The translations under genes and the position numbers were made by a program. From NCBI GenBank assembly GCA_027485995.1, contig JAIXPW010000165.1:1-42165 (forward strand): a stretch of DNA of 42,165 nt. The letters are read 5' to 3'. The notes under the pieces are model-generated. The model did no database searches. It was not told where the DNA came from and saw only the letters and a list, made by a program, of their open reading frames with translations. Source of the DNA: Verrucomicrobiaceae bacterium (lineage in GTDB: Bacteria > Verrucomicrobiota > Verrucomicrobiia > Verrucomicrobiales > Akkermansiaceae). Below are positions 1-8,817 of this stretch, in pieces. How positions within the stretch are numbered: position 1 is the stretch's first letter; each line of letters starts with the position of its first letter.

Positions 1-189
1 GAGCTTGTGGGAGCCGGAGATCTTGGAGAGGACGGCGAGCCGGGGATCGGGCACGACGACGATGCCGACGTTCGGGTCGATGGTGCAGAAGGGATAGTTG
101 GCCGCTTCCGCCTTGCGGGAACGGGTGACGGCATTGAAGAGGGTGGACTTTCCAACATTGGGCAGTCCGACGATTCCGGCTTTGAGCAT
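1..189 (-). CDS. ychF: YchF-type P-loop GTPase/ATPase, N-terminal fragment
   Basis: Only the first 63 codons are present; the gene runs off the left edge of the window. The reverse-strand translation starts [18 protein letters not shown], which contains the P-loop GLPNVGKST near residues 8-16. Then come the family-typical stretches [12 protein letters not shown] and VVVPDPRL. YchF/Ola1 proteins are cytosolic translation-associated nucleotidases of the Obg group that bind ATP as well as GTP. The start is the ATG at 187-189. A PEP-CTERM gene is divergent on the other side with a spacer of about 130 bp that presumably holds both promoters. Other Obg-family GTPases are possible in principle, but the GLPNVGKST and IDPNVG combination is specific to YchF. 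Confidence 0.93.
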   Translation of the reverse strand, partial: MLKAGIVGLPNVGKSTLFNAVTRSRKAEAANYPFCTIDPNVGIVVVPDPRLAVLSKISGSHKL

Positions 190-318
190 GGCGGCGGGAG
201 GGTGGTGGACGGTGTTGAACGGGGCAATGACGAAATCCAAGGGTGAGATATTTTCAATTTGCAAACAGGGCTGCTTCTGAAGTTCCATCTTCCTCGCAAC
301 CCATTGCTTTTGAAATCC

Positions 319-1014
319 ATGAAGAATTTGAAATTCGCGCTTTTGGCTTTGGTGGCGATCCCAGTCGGCCATGCGGCCACGACGTTGACCTCGAATGGAT
401 CAAATCCGACCTCTCAGGGTTGGACGCTTTTGACTTCCGGAAATGCAGGTCAGTTTTCCTCAGCAAACCCCAATTTCAACGGCGGCTCCAGCAGCGTGGT
501 TGCAGGAAATGCGTGGGGTTTGTATGCGAACGGTGGCGGAGTGGGATCACTGACCTATGCAACCGGTGACCTTACTGGAGCGGGCGGCCATGCGGCATAC
601 ATTGCTCTGAGTGTGGACAATGGAGGCATCAATAATGGCAATTCGGTCGCAGTTCAGTTCTTCGACGGAGCGACGCTTGCCTTTGAGTTCAAATTCAATG
701 GAGGAGCGACCTTCTGGCAGTTCGGCGACAGCAACGGGTTCAACCAGAACACTTCCAGTCCCTTCACCTTCGACGGTAGCAATTACCAGTTCGAGCAGAC
801 CGGACTCCATACCTACACGTTCAAGGTCAATGGAAGCCAAGTGGCCAGTGGAACATTGGCAGGCAGTGCGGGCTATGTGGACTCCGTTCGCGTCCTGAAC
901 AGCAATTCTGGAAGCGATGTGGTTTTCAACACACTGGTTTACCAAGTGCCCGAGCCCTCCACGGCTTTGTTTGGTGCTCTTGGTTTGCTCGTGGCGCTTC
1001 GCCGCCGTCGCTGA
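319..1014 (+). CDS. PEP-CTERM sorting-domain exported protein
   Basis: The 231-residue protein begins at an ATG giving [19 protein letters not shown], a clear Sec signal peptide, although the frame is open further upstream. The mature part is rich in Gly, Asn, Ser and Thr, and resembles a beta-sandwich exoprotein with aromatic-rich strands. The C-terminus is a textbook PEP-CTERM tail: the tripeptide PEP in [10 protein letters not shown], a hydrophobic helix and a terminal RRRR. In this system the tail is recognised by exosortase, which cleaves it and places the protein in the envelope or matrix. Exosortase itself is not in this window. No catalytic motif is visible, so the function of the mature domain is unknown. 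Confidence 0.85.
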   Translation: MKNLKFALLALVAIPVGHAATTLTSNGSNPTSQGWTLLTSGNAGQFSSANPNFNGGSSSVVAGNAWGLYANGGGVGSLTYATGDLTGAGGHAAYIALSVDNGGINNGNSVAVQFFDGATLAFEFKFNGGATFWQFGDSNGFNQNTSSPFTFDGSNYQFEQTGLHTYTFKVNGSQVASGTLAGSAGYVDSVRVLNSNSGSDVVFNTLVYQVPEPSTALFGALGLLVALRRRR

Positions 1015-1031
1015 GGCCTGGATCGGCCTCA
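1012..1031. terminator. Stem-loop at the end of the PEP-CTERM gene
   Basis: A perfect 7-bp stem, TGAGGCC at 1012-1018 with GGCCTCA at 1025-1031, has a 6-nt loop and contains the stop codon of the PEP-CTERM gene. No T-run follows on either strand, so it may be a weak terminator or an mRNA-end stabiliser between two converging genes. Confidence 0.4.
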
Positions 1032-1070
1032 GGCCAGCACGATATCCAGAGTCCAGTAAGAGACTGAGCT

Positions 1071-1430
1071 TCAGTTTGCGCGTGGAGGCAAAAGGCTGCC
1101 GTCCATGGCTCCTGCCTCACTCGGCAGGGAGGGTTCCTTGAAGTCAACCGGGCCCTTGAAGAACCAGAAGCCGCCATGCCGATTGGAGGCGAGGGCCTGC
1201 TTTTTCGCTTCGTAGGCGAGGGCCCGTTCTTTGCCGAGAGGCATTTCCTTCAGGTCTTTTTCCCTGACTTCCGCAATGCCGACACGGGCAGGCATCAGGT
1301 CGGAAACGGAAAATTTGGAGATCGCCGAAACGCTCGAAACCGTGGCCTTCTTGATCGAACTGATCGCGCCGCAGGAGGCGAGCAGGGCGCAACTGGAGGT
1401 CACGCAAAGGATGCGAAATAACGGATTCAT
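1071..1430 (-). CDS. Small putative lipoprotein
   Basis: This 119-residue protein starts at the ATG at 1428-1430 with MNPLFRILCVTSSCALLASCG. That is a lipoprotein signal with lipobox LASC, so the mature N-terminal Cys would be lipidated. The remainder is polar. It has a Ser/Lys-rich stretch after the Cys (SSIKKATVSSVSAISKFSVSD) and a middle segment rich in Lys, Glu and Ala that is probably helical. I recognise no domain. It follows the glycosidase-like gene on the same strand with a spacer of about 90 bp, so a shared transcript is possible but not shown. Many PVC bacteria carry such short lineage-specific lipoproteins. Confidence 0.7.
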   Translation of the reverse strand: MNPLFRILCVTSSCALLASCGAISSIKKATVSSVSAISKFSVSDLMPARVGIAEVREKDLKEMPLGKERALAYEAKKQALASNRHGGFWFFKGPVDFKEPSLPSEAGAMDGSLLPPRAN

Positions 1431-1519
1431 GGCTGGTTGCGAGGTGGGACAACCTCTTGACATCCCTAGACTAGCAGCTCGTCTCGACTTGTCCACCATC
1501 TGCTTTTGTCACAGAAGCG

Positions 1520-2263
1520 TCACGTCCGGGTCACGGCAATCCCGGTGCGAACCTGATTGACCTCGCGGAGGTAGACCGGAGGTGCTCCGTCTCCCAGATG
1601 GATCCAGATGCCGCTGGACAGCCCGCCATCCAGATTCAGGGCTGCCGCCACTGGGAATTTCGTGAAGGTCTTGCCATCGCCCAACATGCCTGCGAGTCCG
1701 GAAAGTGTGGCGCTCGGGGCATAAAGGATCGCCCAGTCACCAGTGCCTGAGGTCAGCAGGACGGTGCGGCGCGAGAAGCTTTTCGCATCGAGCCCGGCGA
1801 CGGATTTGCCCTTTTCGACGAGAAAGGGACCGCCCTGGATGGCCTGGGTGGCTCCGATCAGGTCGGCTTCGGTGGCTTGGGCGGAGTTCAGAAGGGAAAT
1901 GGAGTTCCATTTCACGACGACCAGGCCGCTGGAGGTGCCGGGCTTGGTCTCGAGCGCGCCGAAGCGCACGGAGTCCGAGATGACGATGCCGACCGGCTTT
2001 CCGTCGGGCAAGGTGAAGCCTCCATTGCACCCGGCCAAGGCCCGCGATGCAGCGAAGGCCTCCCCGAGGGTTTTCCATGGCGCGAGTTGGGTGGCGTTCC
2101 GGTCGATCACCCGCAGCGTTTCGGTTTTCTGGTTGAAACGGTAGCCGTGGAGGGTGCCCGTCCGCTCGCCTGGTCCGAGTGGGGCATCGAAATGGAAATA
2201 TTCACCGGCCTTGCCAGAGCAGATGCCCATGAGGATCAGGAAAAGAACACGGAAGCGGATCAT
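1520..2263 (-). CDS. Exported phosphodiester glycosidase-like protein (NAGPA/DUF2233 family), copy 1
   Basis: The ATG at 2261-2263 gives MIRFRVLFLILMGICSGKAG, a signal peptide, for a 247-residue protein. Two features of the phosphodiester glycosidase family (PF09992, with the mammalian uncovering enzyme NAGPA) are visible. One is the NGGF motif in LAGCNGGFTLPDGKP; the other is the C-terminal NLDGG in AALNLDGGLSSGIW. The family hydrolyses or binds glycosyl phosphodiesters, but the bacterial substrates are mostly unknown. The start codon overlaps the stop of the upstream gene (ATGA), which indicates translational coupling. The upstream gene is a clear paralogue, so this is a tandem duplication. 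The family call is fairly sure; enzymatic activity is inference. Confidence 0.75.
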   Translation of the reverse strand: MIRFRVLFLILMGICSGKAGEYFHFDAPLGPGERTGTLHGYRFNQKTETLRVIDRNATQLAPWKTLGEAFAASRALAGCNGGFTLPDGKPVGIVISDSVRFGALETKPGTSSGLVVVKWNSISLLNSAQATEADLIGATQAIQGGPFLVEKGKSVAGLDAKSFSRRTVLLTSGTGDWAILYAPSATLSGLAGMLGDGKTFTKFPVAAALNLDGGLSSGIWIHLGDGAPPVYLREVNQVRTGIAVTRT

Positions 2264-3090
2264 GATTGAATCGGTCTGAGGACGAGGAAATTGCGGACCG
2301 GATTGTTCCAGATCGGTCGGACGAAAGAAGGGCCACCATTGACGGCAGCAGAGATCCAAAGCTCTGACGAGCGGCCTCCATCGAGGTTCAGGGCATATTT
2401 TACCGACCAGCCAGAGGGTTTGCTTTCAGAAAGAATCCTCGCCAGCTCGGCCAGAGTGCAAGGGGCGGACCTCGCCATGAGCCAGCGGTTTCCTCCATCC
2501 CAGAGGAGAAAAGTCCGGGCGCTGACCTTGGCGGCTTCCAGCCCGGCGACGCCTTTTCCTGACTCGACGAGCAAGGGGCCCGCCTGGAGAAAATCAGGCA
2601 TTTTTCTCGCGGATGTCTGGCCGAGTGCCTCCCTCCGGACGATGCCGCTGCGGCCGTTTGCGTCCCGATACCATAGCGCATTTCCCAGCGAGGAGCCGCC
2701 GTTCCAGTTTCCCGCCAGGGTCCCGCCGCTGGAGAGAAGACCGAGCGGAGCACCTTCGGGGGTGAAAAATCCGGCATTGATCGCCGCGAGAGCGTTCACC
2801 GACGCTCCGGCCTTGGAGCTGTCCGGCCATTTCGAAGAAGGACCCTGCACTTGATCGAGCACTTGGAGGCGATGCGTCCGCGAGTCGAAGGAAACGCCTT
2901 CGATGGTCAAGCCGCCAAGGGTCGTCAGAAGTCGGCGGGGAGCTTCGGCGGCGATCTCAGGAACGATCGCCGCTTTCTTCTGAGCGATTTCCTGAGGAGG
3001 GCTTTTCGGTGCCCGGGCGGGCCGCTGGGCTGGGGCGCACGATGCCGGGATGAGGATCAGGCCAATGACCAACCAGCGGGAGACATTCAC
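2260..3090 (-). CDS. Phosphodiester glycosidase-like lipoprotein (NAGPA/DUF2233 family), copy 2
   Basis: I place the start at the GTG at 3088-3090. That gives a 276-residue protein beginning MNVSRWLVIGLILIPASCAP, a lipoprotein signal with lipobox PASC. The open frame continues upstream but that part does not look like protein. The body shows the same landmarks as its downstream neighbour: NAGFFTPEGAPLG in the middle and NLDGGRSSELW near the C-terminus. A proline/alanine-rich linker follows the lipid-anchor Cys. The gene overlaps the next paralogue by 4 bp. One copy is lipid-anchored and the other has a cleavable signal, so the two may work in different envelope locations. No clear Shine-Dalgarno sequence precedes the GTG. 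Confidence 0.72.
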   Translation of the reverse strand: MNVSRWLVIGLILIPASCAPAQRPARAPKSPPQEIAQKKAAIVPEIAAEAPRRLLTTLGGLTIEGVSFDSRTHRLQVLDQVQGPSSKWPDSSKAGASVNALAAINAGFFTPEGAPLGLLSSGGTLAGNWNGGSSLGNALWYRDANGRSGIVRREALGQTSARKMPDFLQAGPLLVESGKGVAGLEAAKVSARTFLLWDGGNRWLMARSAPCTLAELARILSESKPSGWSVKYALNLDGGRSSELWISAAVNGGPSFVRPIWNNPVRNFLVLRPIQS

Positions 3091-3139
3091 GCGCGACGAA
3101 TGCCACGAACCTTGATGGAACGCAAACGCAGATCGAGGG

Positions 3140-4054
3140 CTATTTGCAAGCCACGCCGAGCAGCGTTTGGAATTTCGGAGCCTCGGATTCCTTGTCGGCG
3201 ACCACGGTTTCGATGTGCCTGAAGCCAGCGCTTTCCAGCATCGCCGCCAGATCGCTCTCGGAAAATCCCAGCCAACGGTCCGCATAGAGCTCGCGGGCTT
3301 CCTCGAAGCTGTGCTGAAGAAGGTCCAATACCACGAGACGACCGCCGGGCTTTAAAAGCCGATACGCCGCATCGAGCGCTTTCTGCGGATGCTCGGCGTG
3401 ATGCAGTGCCTGACTGAGGAAGGCGAGGTCCACACTATCAGCCTCAATCGGCGGCTCCTCGATGTCGCCGATCCGGTATTCGAGGTTCGGCAGGTTGTGC
3501 TTTTCCGCAAGGGCCCGGCCGAACTCGACCATCTTCGGGGAAAGGTCGACCGCGATGACCTTTTCCGCGCGCTGGGCGAGGAGTTGGGAAAGCGTGCCCT
3601 CGCCCGCACCGAGGTCGGCGACCACTTGATAGTTCATCGTGCGCAGCAGCGCCTCGGCCAGCGCTTTCCAGGATCGACCCGGCACGTAGTCCTTGCCGAA
3701 ACGTCCCGCGAGTTCGTCGAAATACGCCCGCGCGTGATCCTTCCGCTTCCTCAGCAGGTGGCGAAGGGCTGCCGTGTCCGCCTCGACCTCCCGGATCTCC
3801 TTTGCCGCCAGCCGGGCGACCTCCATCAGGTCCGGATCGGCCGAACAGGAGTAAATGTTGTTTTTTCCGCTGCGGGCATCCTCGACGAGCCCCTCGGTCT
3901 TGAGCTGGGAAAGCTGGGTGGAAATCCGGCTCTGGCCCATGCCGAGGATTTCCTGCAACTCCGCCACCGACAGGGCCTCGCGGTCCAGAAGCATCAGGAT
4001 GCGGATCCTCGTGGGGTCTGCGAGCAGCTTCAGGGATTTCAGCATTGACGGCAT
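3140..4054 (-). CDS. ArsR-family regulator fused to a SAM-dependent methyltransferase domain
   Basis: This 304-residue two-domain protein has an ArsR-type winged helix at residues 1-85 ([16 protein letters not shown], then a recognition helix in [18 protein letters not shown]). A class I methyltransferase fold follows from about residue 140, with motif [16 protein letters not shown], the acidic strand end VIAVDLSP and the later [13 protein letters not shown]. It is divergent from metK with only 57 bp between starts. ArsR-methyltransferase fusions beside methyl-cycle genes are known as candidate regulators that sense S-adenosylmethionine or S-adenosylhomocysteine (the SahR group of proteobacteria is one example). 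I infer that this protein controls metK-ahcY and itself. Whether the methyltransferase domain is catalytic or only a ligand sensor cannot be told. An in-frame ATG at 4043-4045 is an alternative start. Confidence 0.85.
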   Translation of the reverse strand: MPSMLKSLKLLADPTRIRILMLLDREALSVAELQEILGMGQSRISTQLSQLKTEGLVEDARSGKNNIYSCSADPDLMEVARLAAKEIREVEADTAALRHLLRKRKDHARAYFDELAGRFGKDYVPGRSWKALAEALLRTMNYQVVADLGAGEGTLSQLLAQRAEKVIAVDLSPKMVEFGRALAEKHNLPNLEYRIGDIEEPPIEADSVDLAFLSQALHHAEHPQKALDAAYRLLKPGGRLVVLDLLQHSFEEARELYADRWLGFSESDLAAMLESAGFRHIETVVADKESEAPKFQTLLGVACK

Positions 4055-4067
4055 GGCTGCAGCATTT

Positions 4068-4095
4068 GTATCAACGCATCACGATTTGACGATAC
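4068..4095. promoter_or_regulatory. Candidate operator between the ArsR-type regulator and metK
   Basis: The 57-bp divergent intergenic region holds an imperfect dyad. GTATC at 4068-4072 faces GATAC at 4091-4095, and a second, slightly offset pair TCAA (4071-4074) / TTGA (4086-4089) lies inside it. Such a site between a regulator and its likely target is where an ArsR-family dimer would be expected to bind. The space is too short for a SAM riboswitch plus promoter. The assignment rests on position and symmetry only. Confidence 0.4.
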
Positions 4096-4111
4096 GAAAA
4101 TTCGAAACCGC

Positions 4112-5326
4112 ATGAGCACCTATATTTTCTCCTCGGAGTCCGTCGGCGAAGGCCATCCAGACAAAGTCGCAGACACGATTTCCGATGCCATTCTCGACGC
4201 CTGCCTCGCCTACGATCCGAAAAGCCGCGTCGCGTGCGAAACCTTCGTGAAAAGCAACGTCGTGGTCGTCGGTGGCGAGATCACCATTCCCAAGCTCCAG
4301 AACGCCAAAAAGGGCACCACCAAGCCGATCGACGAGGTCATCAACGTCGGCAAGATCATCCGCGATGCGGTCCGTGGCATCGGCTACACCAACAGCGACG
4401 ACGTCTTCCACGCCGACCAGATTTTCATCAACAACTACCTGACCATCCAGAGCCCGGACATCGCCCAAGGCGTCGATGCCAAGGAAGCTGAAGGCAAGAA
4501 GCACGGTGAGCAGGGGGCCGGCGACCAGGGCATCATGTTCGGATACGCCTGCAACGAAACACCCGAGTTGATGCCGGCGCCGATCATGTATGCGCACCGC
4601 CTCGGTCGCGAACTGACCAGGATCCGCAAGGCCGGCAAGGTCGCCAAGTGGCTGCGTCCCGATGCCAAGTCGCAGGTGTCCGTCGAGTATGTCGATGGCA
4701 AGCCGACCCGCATCGTCAACGTCGTCATCTCCACCCAGCACGCGGCCGACGTGAGCCATGCAGAGATTGAAAAGTTCTGCATCGAGCAGGTCATCAAGAA
4801 GGTCCTGCCGAAGAACATGCTCACCAAGGAGACCGAGTATCTCATCAACCCGACCGGCAAGTTCGTCGTCGGCGGCCCGCAGGGCGACTCCGGCCTGACC
4901 GGTCGCAAGATCATCGTCGACACCTACGGCGGCATGGGTCGTCACGGTGGTGGTGCTTTCTCCGGAAAGGATCCGTCGAAGGTCGATCGCTCCGCCGCCT
5001 ACATGGGGCGCTGGGTGGCGAAGAACGTCGTCGCCGCCGGACTTGCTGAAAAGTGCGAGATCCAGTTCGCCTACGCCATCGGCCATCCTCTTCCGGTCAG
5101 CGTGCACATCGACACCTTTGGCACCGGCACCCATCCCGATGCCGCCATCCTCGCCGCCGTCTTGAAAGTCTTCTCGTTCAAGCCCGCTGACATCGTCAAA
5201 CAACTCAACCTGCTCCGCCCGATCTATTCCAAGTCCACCAACTACGGACACTTCGGAAAAGATGATGCTGACCTGACTTGGGAATCCACCAGCAAGGCAT
5301 CTGCTCTTCAGAAAGCCATCGCCTGA
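4112..5326 (+). CDS. metK: S-adenosylmethionine synthase
   Basis: The 404-residue protein converts methionine and ATP to S-adenosylmethionine, phosphate and pyrophosphate in the cytosol. Hallmarks are the N-terminal [20 protein letters not shown], the ATP-motif region [12 protein letters not shown] near residues 134-145, and the glycine-rich loop [25 protein letters not shown] near 272-296. The C-terminal GHFG element is also present. It is slightly longer than the E. coli enzyme, with small insertions. It starts at the ATG 57 bp from the divergent ArsR-methyltransferase gene. No good Shine-Dalgarno sequence precedes it. ahcY follows after 82 bp, so the two genes probably form a methyl-cycle unit of synthesis and by-product removal. 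Confidence 0.97.
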   Translation: MSTYIFSSESVGEGHPDKVADTISDAILDACLAYDPKSRVACETFVKSNVVVVGGEITIPKLQNAKKGTTKPIDEVINVGKIIRDAVRGIGYTNSDDVFHADQIFINNYLTIQSPDIAQGVDAKEAEGKKHGEQGAGDQGIMFGYACNETPELMPAPIMYAHRLGRELTRIRKAGKVAKWLRPDAKSQVSVEYVDGKPTRIVNVVISTQHAADVSHAEIEKFCIEQVIKKVLPKNMLTKETEYLINPTGKFVVGGPQGDSGLTGRKIIVDTYGGMGRHGGGAFSGKDPSKVDRSAAYMGRWVAKNVVAAGLAEKCEIQFAYAIGHPLPVSVHIDTFGTGTHPDAAILAAVLKVFSFKPADIVKQLNLLRPIYSKSTNYGHFGKDDADLTWESTSKASALQKAIA

Positions 5327-5408
5327 AAAGTTCTAACAGCTCCTTGAATTCCTTGGAGTCTATCACTGATTTCAACGCCGATTACTAAACACTGAAACAC
5401 CATTCATC

Positions 5409-6860
5409 ATGTCCACTCTAACAGTAGAAGCTCCGGCCAAGAAGGCCGCCGCGTTTACGGATTTCAAAGTCCGTGACATCAGTCTTGCCGAATTTGGCCG
5501 CAAGGAAATCGACATCGCCGAGCATGAAATGCCCGGTCTGATGGCCACCCGCGCCAAGTACGGCAAGGAGCGTCCGCTCGAAGGCGTCCGCATCATGGGC
5601 TCGCTGCACATGACCATCCAGACCGCGGTCCTCATCGAGACGCTTGTCGATCTCGGTGCCGAAGTCCGCTGGGTTTCCTGCAACATTTTCTCCACCCAGG
5701 ACCACGCCGCCGCTGCCATCGCGGCTCGTGAAATTCCGGTCTATGCCTGGAAGGGCGAGACGCTTGAGGAGTATTGGTGGTGCACCTGGAAGGCGCTTGT
5801 GAATCCACAGGGCCTCGGACCGCAGCTCATCGTCGATGACGGTGGCGACGCGACGCTCCTCATCCACAAGGGCTACGAGCTTGAAAATGGTTCCGACTGG
5901 GTCAACGGCCCGTCCGACAGCCATGAGGAGTCCGTCATCAAGGATCTGCTCAAGAAGGTTCACGCCGAACAGCCCGGCATCTTCCACGAGATCGTCAAGG
6001 AGTGGAAGGGTGTCTCCGAAGAGACCACCACCGGTGTGCATCGCCTCTATCAGATGGCGAAGGCCGGCACGCTGCTCGTTCCTGCGATCAACGTGAACGA
6101 CTCCGTCACCAAGTCGAAGTTCGACAACCTCTACGGCTGCCGCGAGTCGCTCGTTGATGGCATCAAGCGTGCCACCGACGTGATGATTTCCGGCAAGGTC
6201 GGAGTTGTCTGCGGCTATGGCGATGTCGGCAAGGGCTGTGCCCAGGCTCTTCGCGGCCAGGGTGCCCAAGTCGTCGTCACGGAAATCGATCCGATCTGCG
6301 CGCTTCAGGCCGCGATGGAAGGCTACCGCGTGCTCACCATCGAGGACACCCTCGGCTGGGGCGACATCTATGTCACCACCACGGGCAACAAGGACATCAT
6401 CCGCCTTGAGCACATGGAAAAGATGAAGGATCAGGCCATCGTCTGCAACATCGGCCACTTCGACAACGAGATCCAGGTCGACAAGCTCAACAACGCTCCC
6501 GGCGTGAAGCAACTCAACATCAAGGCCGGTGTCGACAAGTACACCTTCCCGACCGGAAACAGCCTCTACATGCTCGCCGAAGGCCGTCTCGTGAACCTCG
6601 GCTGCGCCACCGGCCATCCGTCGTTCGTGATGTCGAACTCCTTCACCAACCAGACCCTTGCCCAGATCGACCTCTGGAAGAACAAGGACAAGTATCAGGC
6701 CGGTGAGGTGATGGTCCTGCCGAAGCACCTCGACGAGGAAGTCGCCCGACTCCACCTCGAGAAGATCGGAGCCAAGCTCACCAAGCTCACTCCCGAGCAG
6801 GCCGACTACATCGGCGTGAAGCAGGAAGGCCCCTACAAGCCGGAAGCCTACCGCTACTGA
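5409..6860 (+). CDS. ahcY: Adenosylhomocysteinase (S-adenosylhomocysteine hydrolase)
   Basis: The 483-residue NAD-dependent enzyme splits S-adenosylhomocysteine into adenosine and homocysteine, which relieves product inhibition of methyltransferases. Visible signatures are [21 protein letters not shown] near 60-80, the NAD-binding loop [14 protein letters not shown] near 264-277, NIGHFDNEI near 352-360 and the C-terminal KPEAYRY typical of the family. The length matches the longer bacterial subfamily that has an internal insertion. It lies 82 bp after metK. The fourth and fifth codons are CTA ACA, part of the recurrent CTAACAG heptamer described in the findings. A strong intrinsic terminator follows 24 bp after the stop. 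Confidence 0.97.
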   Translation: MSTLTVEAPAKKAAAFTDFKVRDISLAEFGRKEIDIAEHEMPGLMATRAKYGKERPLEGVRIMGSLHMTIQTAVLIETLVDLGAEVRWVSCNIFSTQDHAAAAIAAREIPVYAWKGETLEEYWWCTWKALVNPQGLGPQLIVDDGGDATLLIHKGYELENGSDWVNGPSDSHEESVIKDLLKKVHAEQPGIFHEIVKEWKGVSEETTTGVHRLYQMAKAGTLLVPAINVNDSVTKSKFDNLYGCRESLVDGIKRATDVMISGKVGVVCGYGDVGKGCAQALRGQGAQVVVTEIDPICALQAAMEGYRVLTIEDTLGWGDIYVTTTGNKDIIRLEHMEKMKDQAIVCNIGHFDNEIQVDKLNNAPGVKQLNIKAGVDKYTFPTGNSLYMLAEGRLVNLGCATGHPSFVMSNSFTNQTLAQIDLWKNKDKYQAGEVMVLPKHLDEEVARLHLEKIGAKLTKLTPEQADYIGVKQEGPYKPEAYRY

Positions 6861-6884
6861 TCCTGGATCGGTGAATGATTCCCG

Positions 6885-6918
6885 AAAGCCCCGCGTCGAC
6901 GACGATGCGGGGCTTTTT
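6885..6918 (+). terminator. Intrinsic terminator after ahcY
   Basis: A perfect 10-bp stem, AAAGCCCCGC at 6885-6894 with GCGGGGCTTT at 6907-6916, has a 12-nt loop and ends in TTTTT. It closes the metK-ahcY unit. The A-run on the 5' side would allow some function in the other direction, but no minus-strand gene ends here. Confidence 0.92.
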
Positions 6919-6961
6919 CGTTGGCACAGCCCCGATCGTTTCCCTAATCCAGAGGGAAACC

Positions 6962-7279
6962 ATGACAGTCCGTCACGCCATCCCGCTCCTGCTGACCTTT
7001 CCGCTTTCCTCGTGCGCGCTGATCAAGGCTCCGTTCACCATCGTCGGCTCGGTGGTGGAAGGGACCTATTACGTCGGTGAGAAAATGGTGACGGCTCCGA
7101 TCGATGCATACGACCGCCGCCAGGAGCGGAAGGAAGCCGAGAAGGCGAAGAAGGAAAAGGAGGACCAGAAGGCCGGCAAGCAGAAGCCAATTGCAGGAGC
7201 CCAGCCGACGCCCTTGCCGGAACCCCTGCCACTTCCAGAAGGCAGCGGGGAACTGCCTCCGATCCCACCTCCAAACTGA
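6962..7279 (+). CDS. Small putative lipoprotein with charged and proline-rich tail
   Basis: The 105-residue protein starts MTVRHAIPLLLTFPLSSCAL, a signal peptide with lipobox LSSC, so a lipid anchor is expected. A short hydrophobic stretch (FTIVGSVVEGTYYVGEKMV) follows. Next comes a highly charged Lys/Glu segment near residues 55-75 and a proline-rich C-terminus. The ATG lies 7 bp after a GAGGGAAA stretch that can act as ribosome binding site. The next gene starts with GTG immediately after its TGA, which suggests coupling. I recognise no family beyond the general type of small PVC lipoproteins. Confidence 0.75.
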   Translation: MTVRHAIPLLLTFPLSSCALIKAPFTIVGSVVEGTYYVGEKMVTAPIDAYDRRQERKEAEKAKKEKEDQKAGKQKPIAGAQPTPLPEPLPLPEGSGELPPIPPPN

Positions 7280-7666
7280 GTGATCAAGCGACGTTATCTC
7301 CGGTCAGCGGCGCGGATGATCATTTCCGGGGTCTGGATCTTTCATGGACTCTGGAGCAAGGTCCTCGGAGGCATCCCGAGGCATGAGTTGATTGTGGGTC
7401 GGATCCTTGGAGATGAGTTTGCCAGGCCACTGACGGTCCTGATCGGATGTGGTGAAATCCTGTTAGGACTGTGGGTGCTCAGTGGTCGTCGTGCCTTGGC
7501 CTGTGCCGCTTTCCAGACACTGTCCCTAGTGGCGATGAATGCCCTCGAGATTCGATTCGCCAGTGAGCTGTTGATCTCCGCGCCGGGAATGGTGGCGCTG
7601 AACCTGTTGTTGCTCGGAACAGTCTGGTGGCTGGCCTTGGACAAGGCTTGCAGTCGCGACGCTTGA
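7280..7666 (+). CDS. DoxX-like small integral membrane protein
   Basis: The 128-residue protein has about four hydrophobic helices (around residues 12-30, 50-70, 75-92 and 98-120). An early WIFHGLWSKVLGGIPRHELIV segment and the GCGEILLGLWVL element resemble the DoxX-like family (PF13781 type). Members sit in the cytoplasmic membrane; their biochemical role is largely unknown. I take the GTG directly abutting the stop of the preceding lipoprotein gene as start. An ATG 12 codons later (7316) would still leave all helices and is an alternative. The CTGTTAG heptamer occurs inside it as codons CTG-TTA-G. Confidence 0.65.
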   Translation: MIKRRYLRSAARMIISGVWIFHGLWSKVLGGIPRHELIVGRILGDEFARPLTVLIGCGEILLGLWVLSGRRALACAAFQTLSLVAMNALEIRFASELLISAPGMVALNLLLLGTVWWLALDKACSRDA

Positions 7667-7682
7667 TGGATCGCCGACGGGA

Positions 7683-8732
7683 TCAACGCTGATCAAGCAG
7701 GCAGTCGGGCTCGGGTGGAACCTCGTCGCCGGTCTGCTCGACCGGATGGGTGAAGAGATATCGCCAGACATTCTCATAAAGATAGGCCCCGGCCTGATCC
7801 TTTGGCGATCCCTTGCCTGGGACCACCGCACCGTGGGCGCGCTTGGCGTCGTGGTTCACATCCGCCTCACTGGTCAGTCGGCGGGTGTTTCCGAAGGGAG
7901 GCTTGGTGGAATCCACATTCACGATCGGACCGAATTGGGTCAGTCCTAGCAGGCTCCATGAGCGGCAGTAGTGGTCGCCCACCCAACCATCATCGAGCAC
8001 ATGGGAGAAGCCGAAGTAGCGGTTCTCCGGAGTGGCGGAGGGCAGCTTCTGCCAGACCTCGAACTGGTCGCGCGGTCCTGAAAACATCACCACGCGATCC
8101 ACCTTGACGTGCTTGGCCATGCGGGCGGCGGTCGTCGAGCCATGCGAGATGCCGGAGAGGATCACCTTGTCCCAGCGAAGGCCCTTGCCATCATCTGTTA
8201 GAAACTGCTTCCAGCGCCCATCCGGATTCTCCCGGTCCAGCCATTTCACGAACTGATAGGAGCGCTCCATGATGCCATCGGCCTTCGGGATGCTCACCGA
8301 CTCGCTGAAATCCTCGCCGGTGGCGGCCTCGAGCCGGATCTTCGAAAGGAAAAGGTCATCGGCCGGGGGCTTGCCGGAGTAGAGCTTGGCGAACCAGCCA
8401 TTGGCGTAATGAACCTGGATCGCGTGAAGGCCGTAGCCGGAGACGTGCTCGAAGAGTTCCTGGTTGTGGCCCATCAGCCAGATCACGAGTTTTCCCTGGT
8501 CGGGCACACGGGTGTCAACGCAGGCATGCTCCAGGTCCTGCGGCTTCGCGTCGGTGCCGAAGGTGAATGAGATTTCCGGATGCTCACGCGCCGTCGGATC
8601 GATCTTGCTGGCCCTCGCGGTGAGATCGAAGCGCTTTCCTGTAGGGGCCTGTGGCTCGGCGGAGAAGGCCGTGCCGGTGCCGAGCGTGATCATCAGAAGT
8701 GCGACGGCCTGGAGTCGGAGGGAGTGGGTCAT
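7683..8732 (-). CDS. Exported alpha/beta-hydrolase-fold protein
   Basis: The ATG at 8730-8732 gives MTHSLRLQAVALLMITLGTG, a signal peptide, for a 349-residue protein. The frame is open further upstream but would cover the intergenic region to the divergent ATP-grasp gene. The nucleophile elbow is LSGISHGSTTAARMAKH, with the catalytic Ser in GISHG preceded by the strand VILSG. An early strand KLVIWLMGHNQ probably forms the oxyanion-hole region. A His near the C-terminus (FTHPVEQ) could complete the triad. The substrate is not predictable from the sequence. It converges with the DoxX-like gene, the two stops lying 16 bp apart. Confidence 0.72.
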   Translation of the reverse strand: MTHSLRLQAVALLMITLGTGTAFSAEPQAPTGKRFDLTARASKIDPTAREHPEISFTFGTDAKPQDLEHACVDTRVPDQGKLVIWLMGHNQELFEHVSGYGLHAIQVHYANGWFAKLYSGKPPADDLFLSKIRLEAATGEDFSESVSIPKADGIMERSYQFVKWLDRENPDGRWKQFLTDDGKGLRWDKVILSGISHGSTTAARMAKHVKVDRVVMFSGPRDQFEVWQKLPSATPENRYFGFSHVLDDGWVGDHYCRSWSLLGLTQFGPIVNVDSTKPPFGNTRRLTSEADVNHDAKRAHGAVVPGKGSPKDQAGAYLYENVWRYLFTHPVEQTGDEVPPEPDCLLDQR

Positions 8733-8817
8733 GGAAAGAAGATGCAGAAACGTCTCGCGTTGGGACGACCTTGCTTGAAATGTTTCCACCCGACCCATCG
8801 CGGTTGGCGCAACGTCG

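Noticed and set aside
4055..4111. SAM riboswitch before metK
   Set aside because: Only 57 bp separate metK from the divergent regulator, too short for a promoter plus riboswitch, and no SAM-aptamer pattern is visible.
4079..5251. Long minus-strand open frame of 390 codons opposite metK
   Set aside because: It is the antisense of a clear metK gene in GC-rich DNA. Its product is an Asp/Gly/Val-rich shadow without any domain.
5418..6755. Minus-strand open frame of 445 codons opposite ahcY
   Set aside because: Same situation: an antisense shadow of a highly conserved gene with codon-bias-driven openness.
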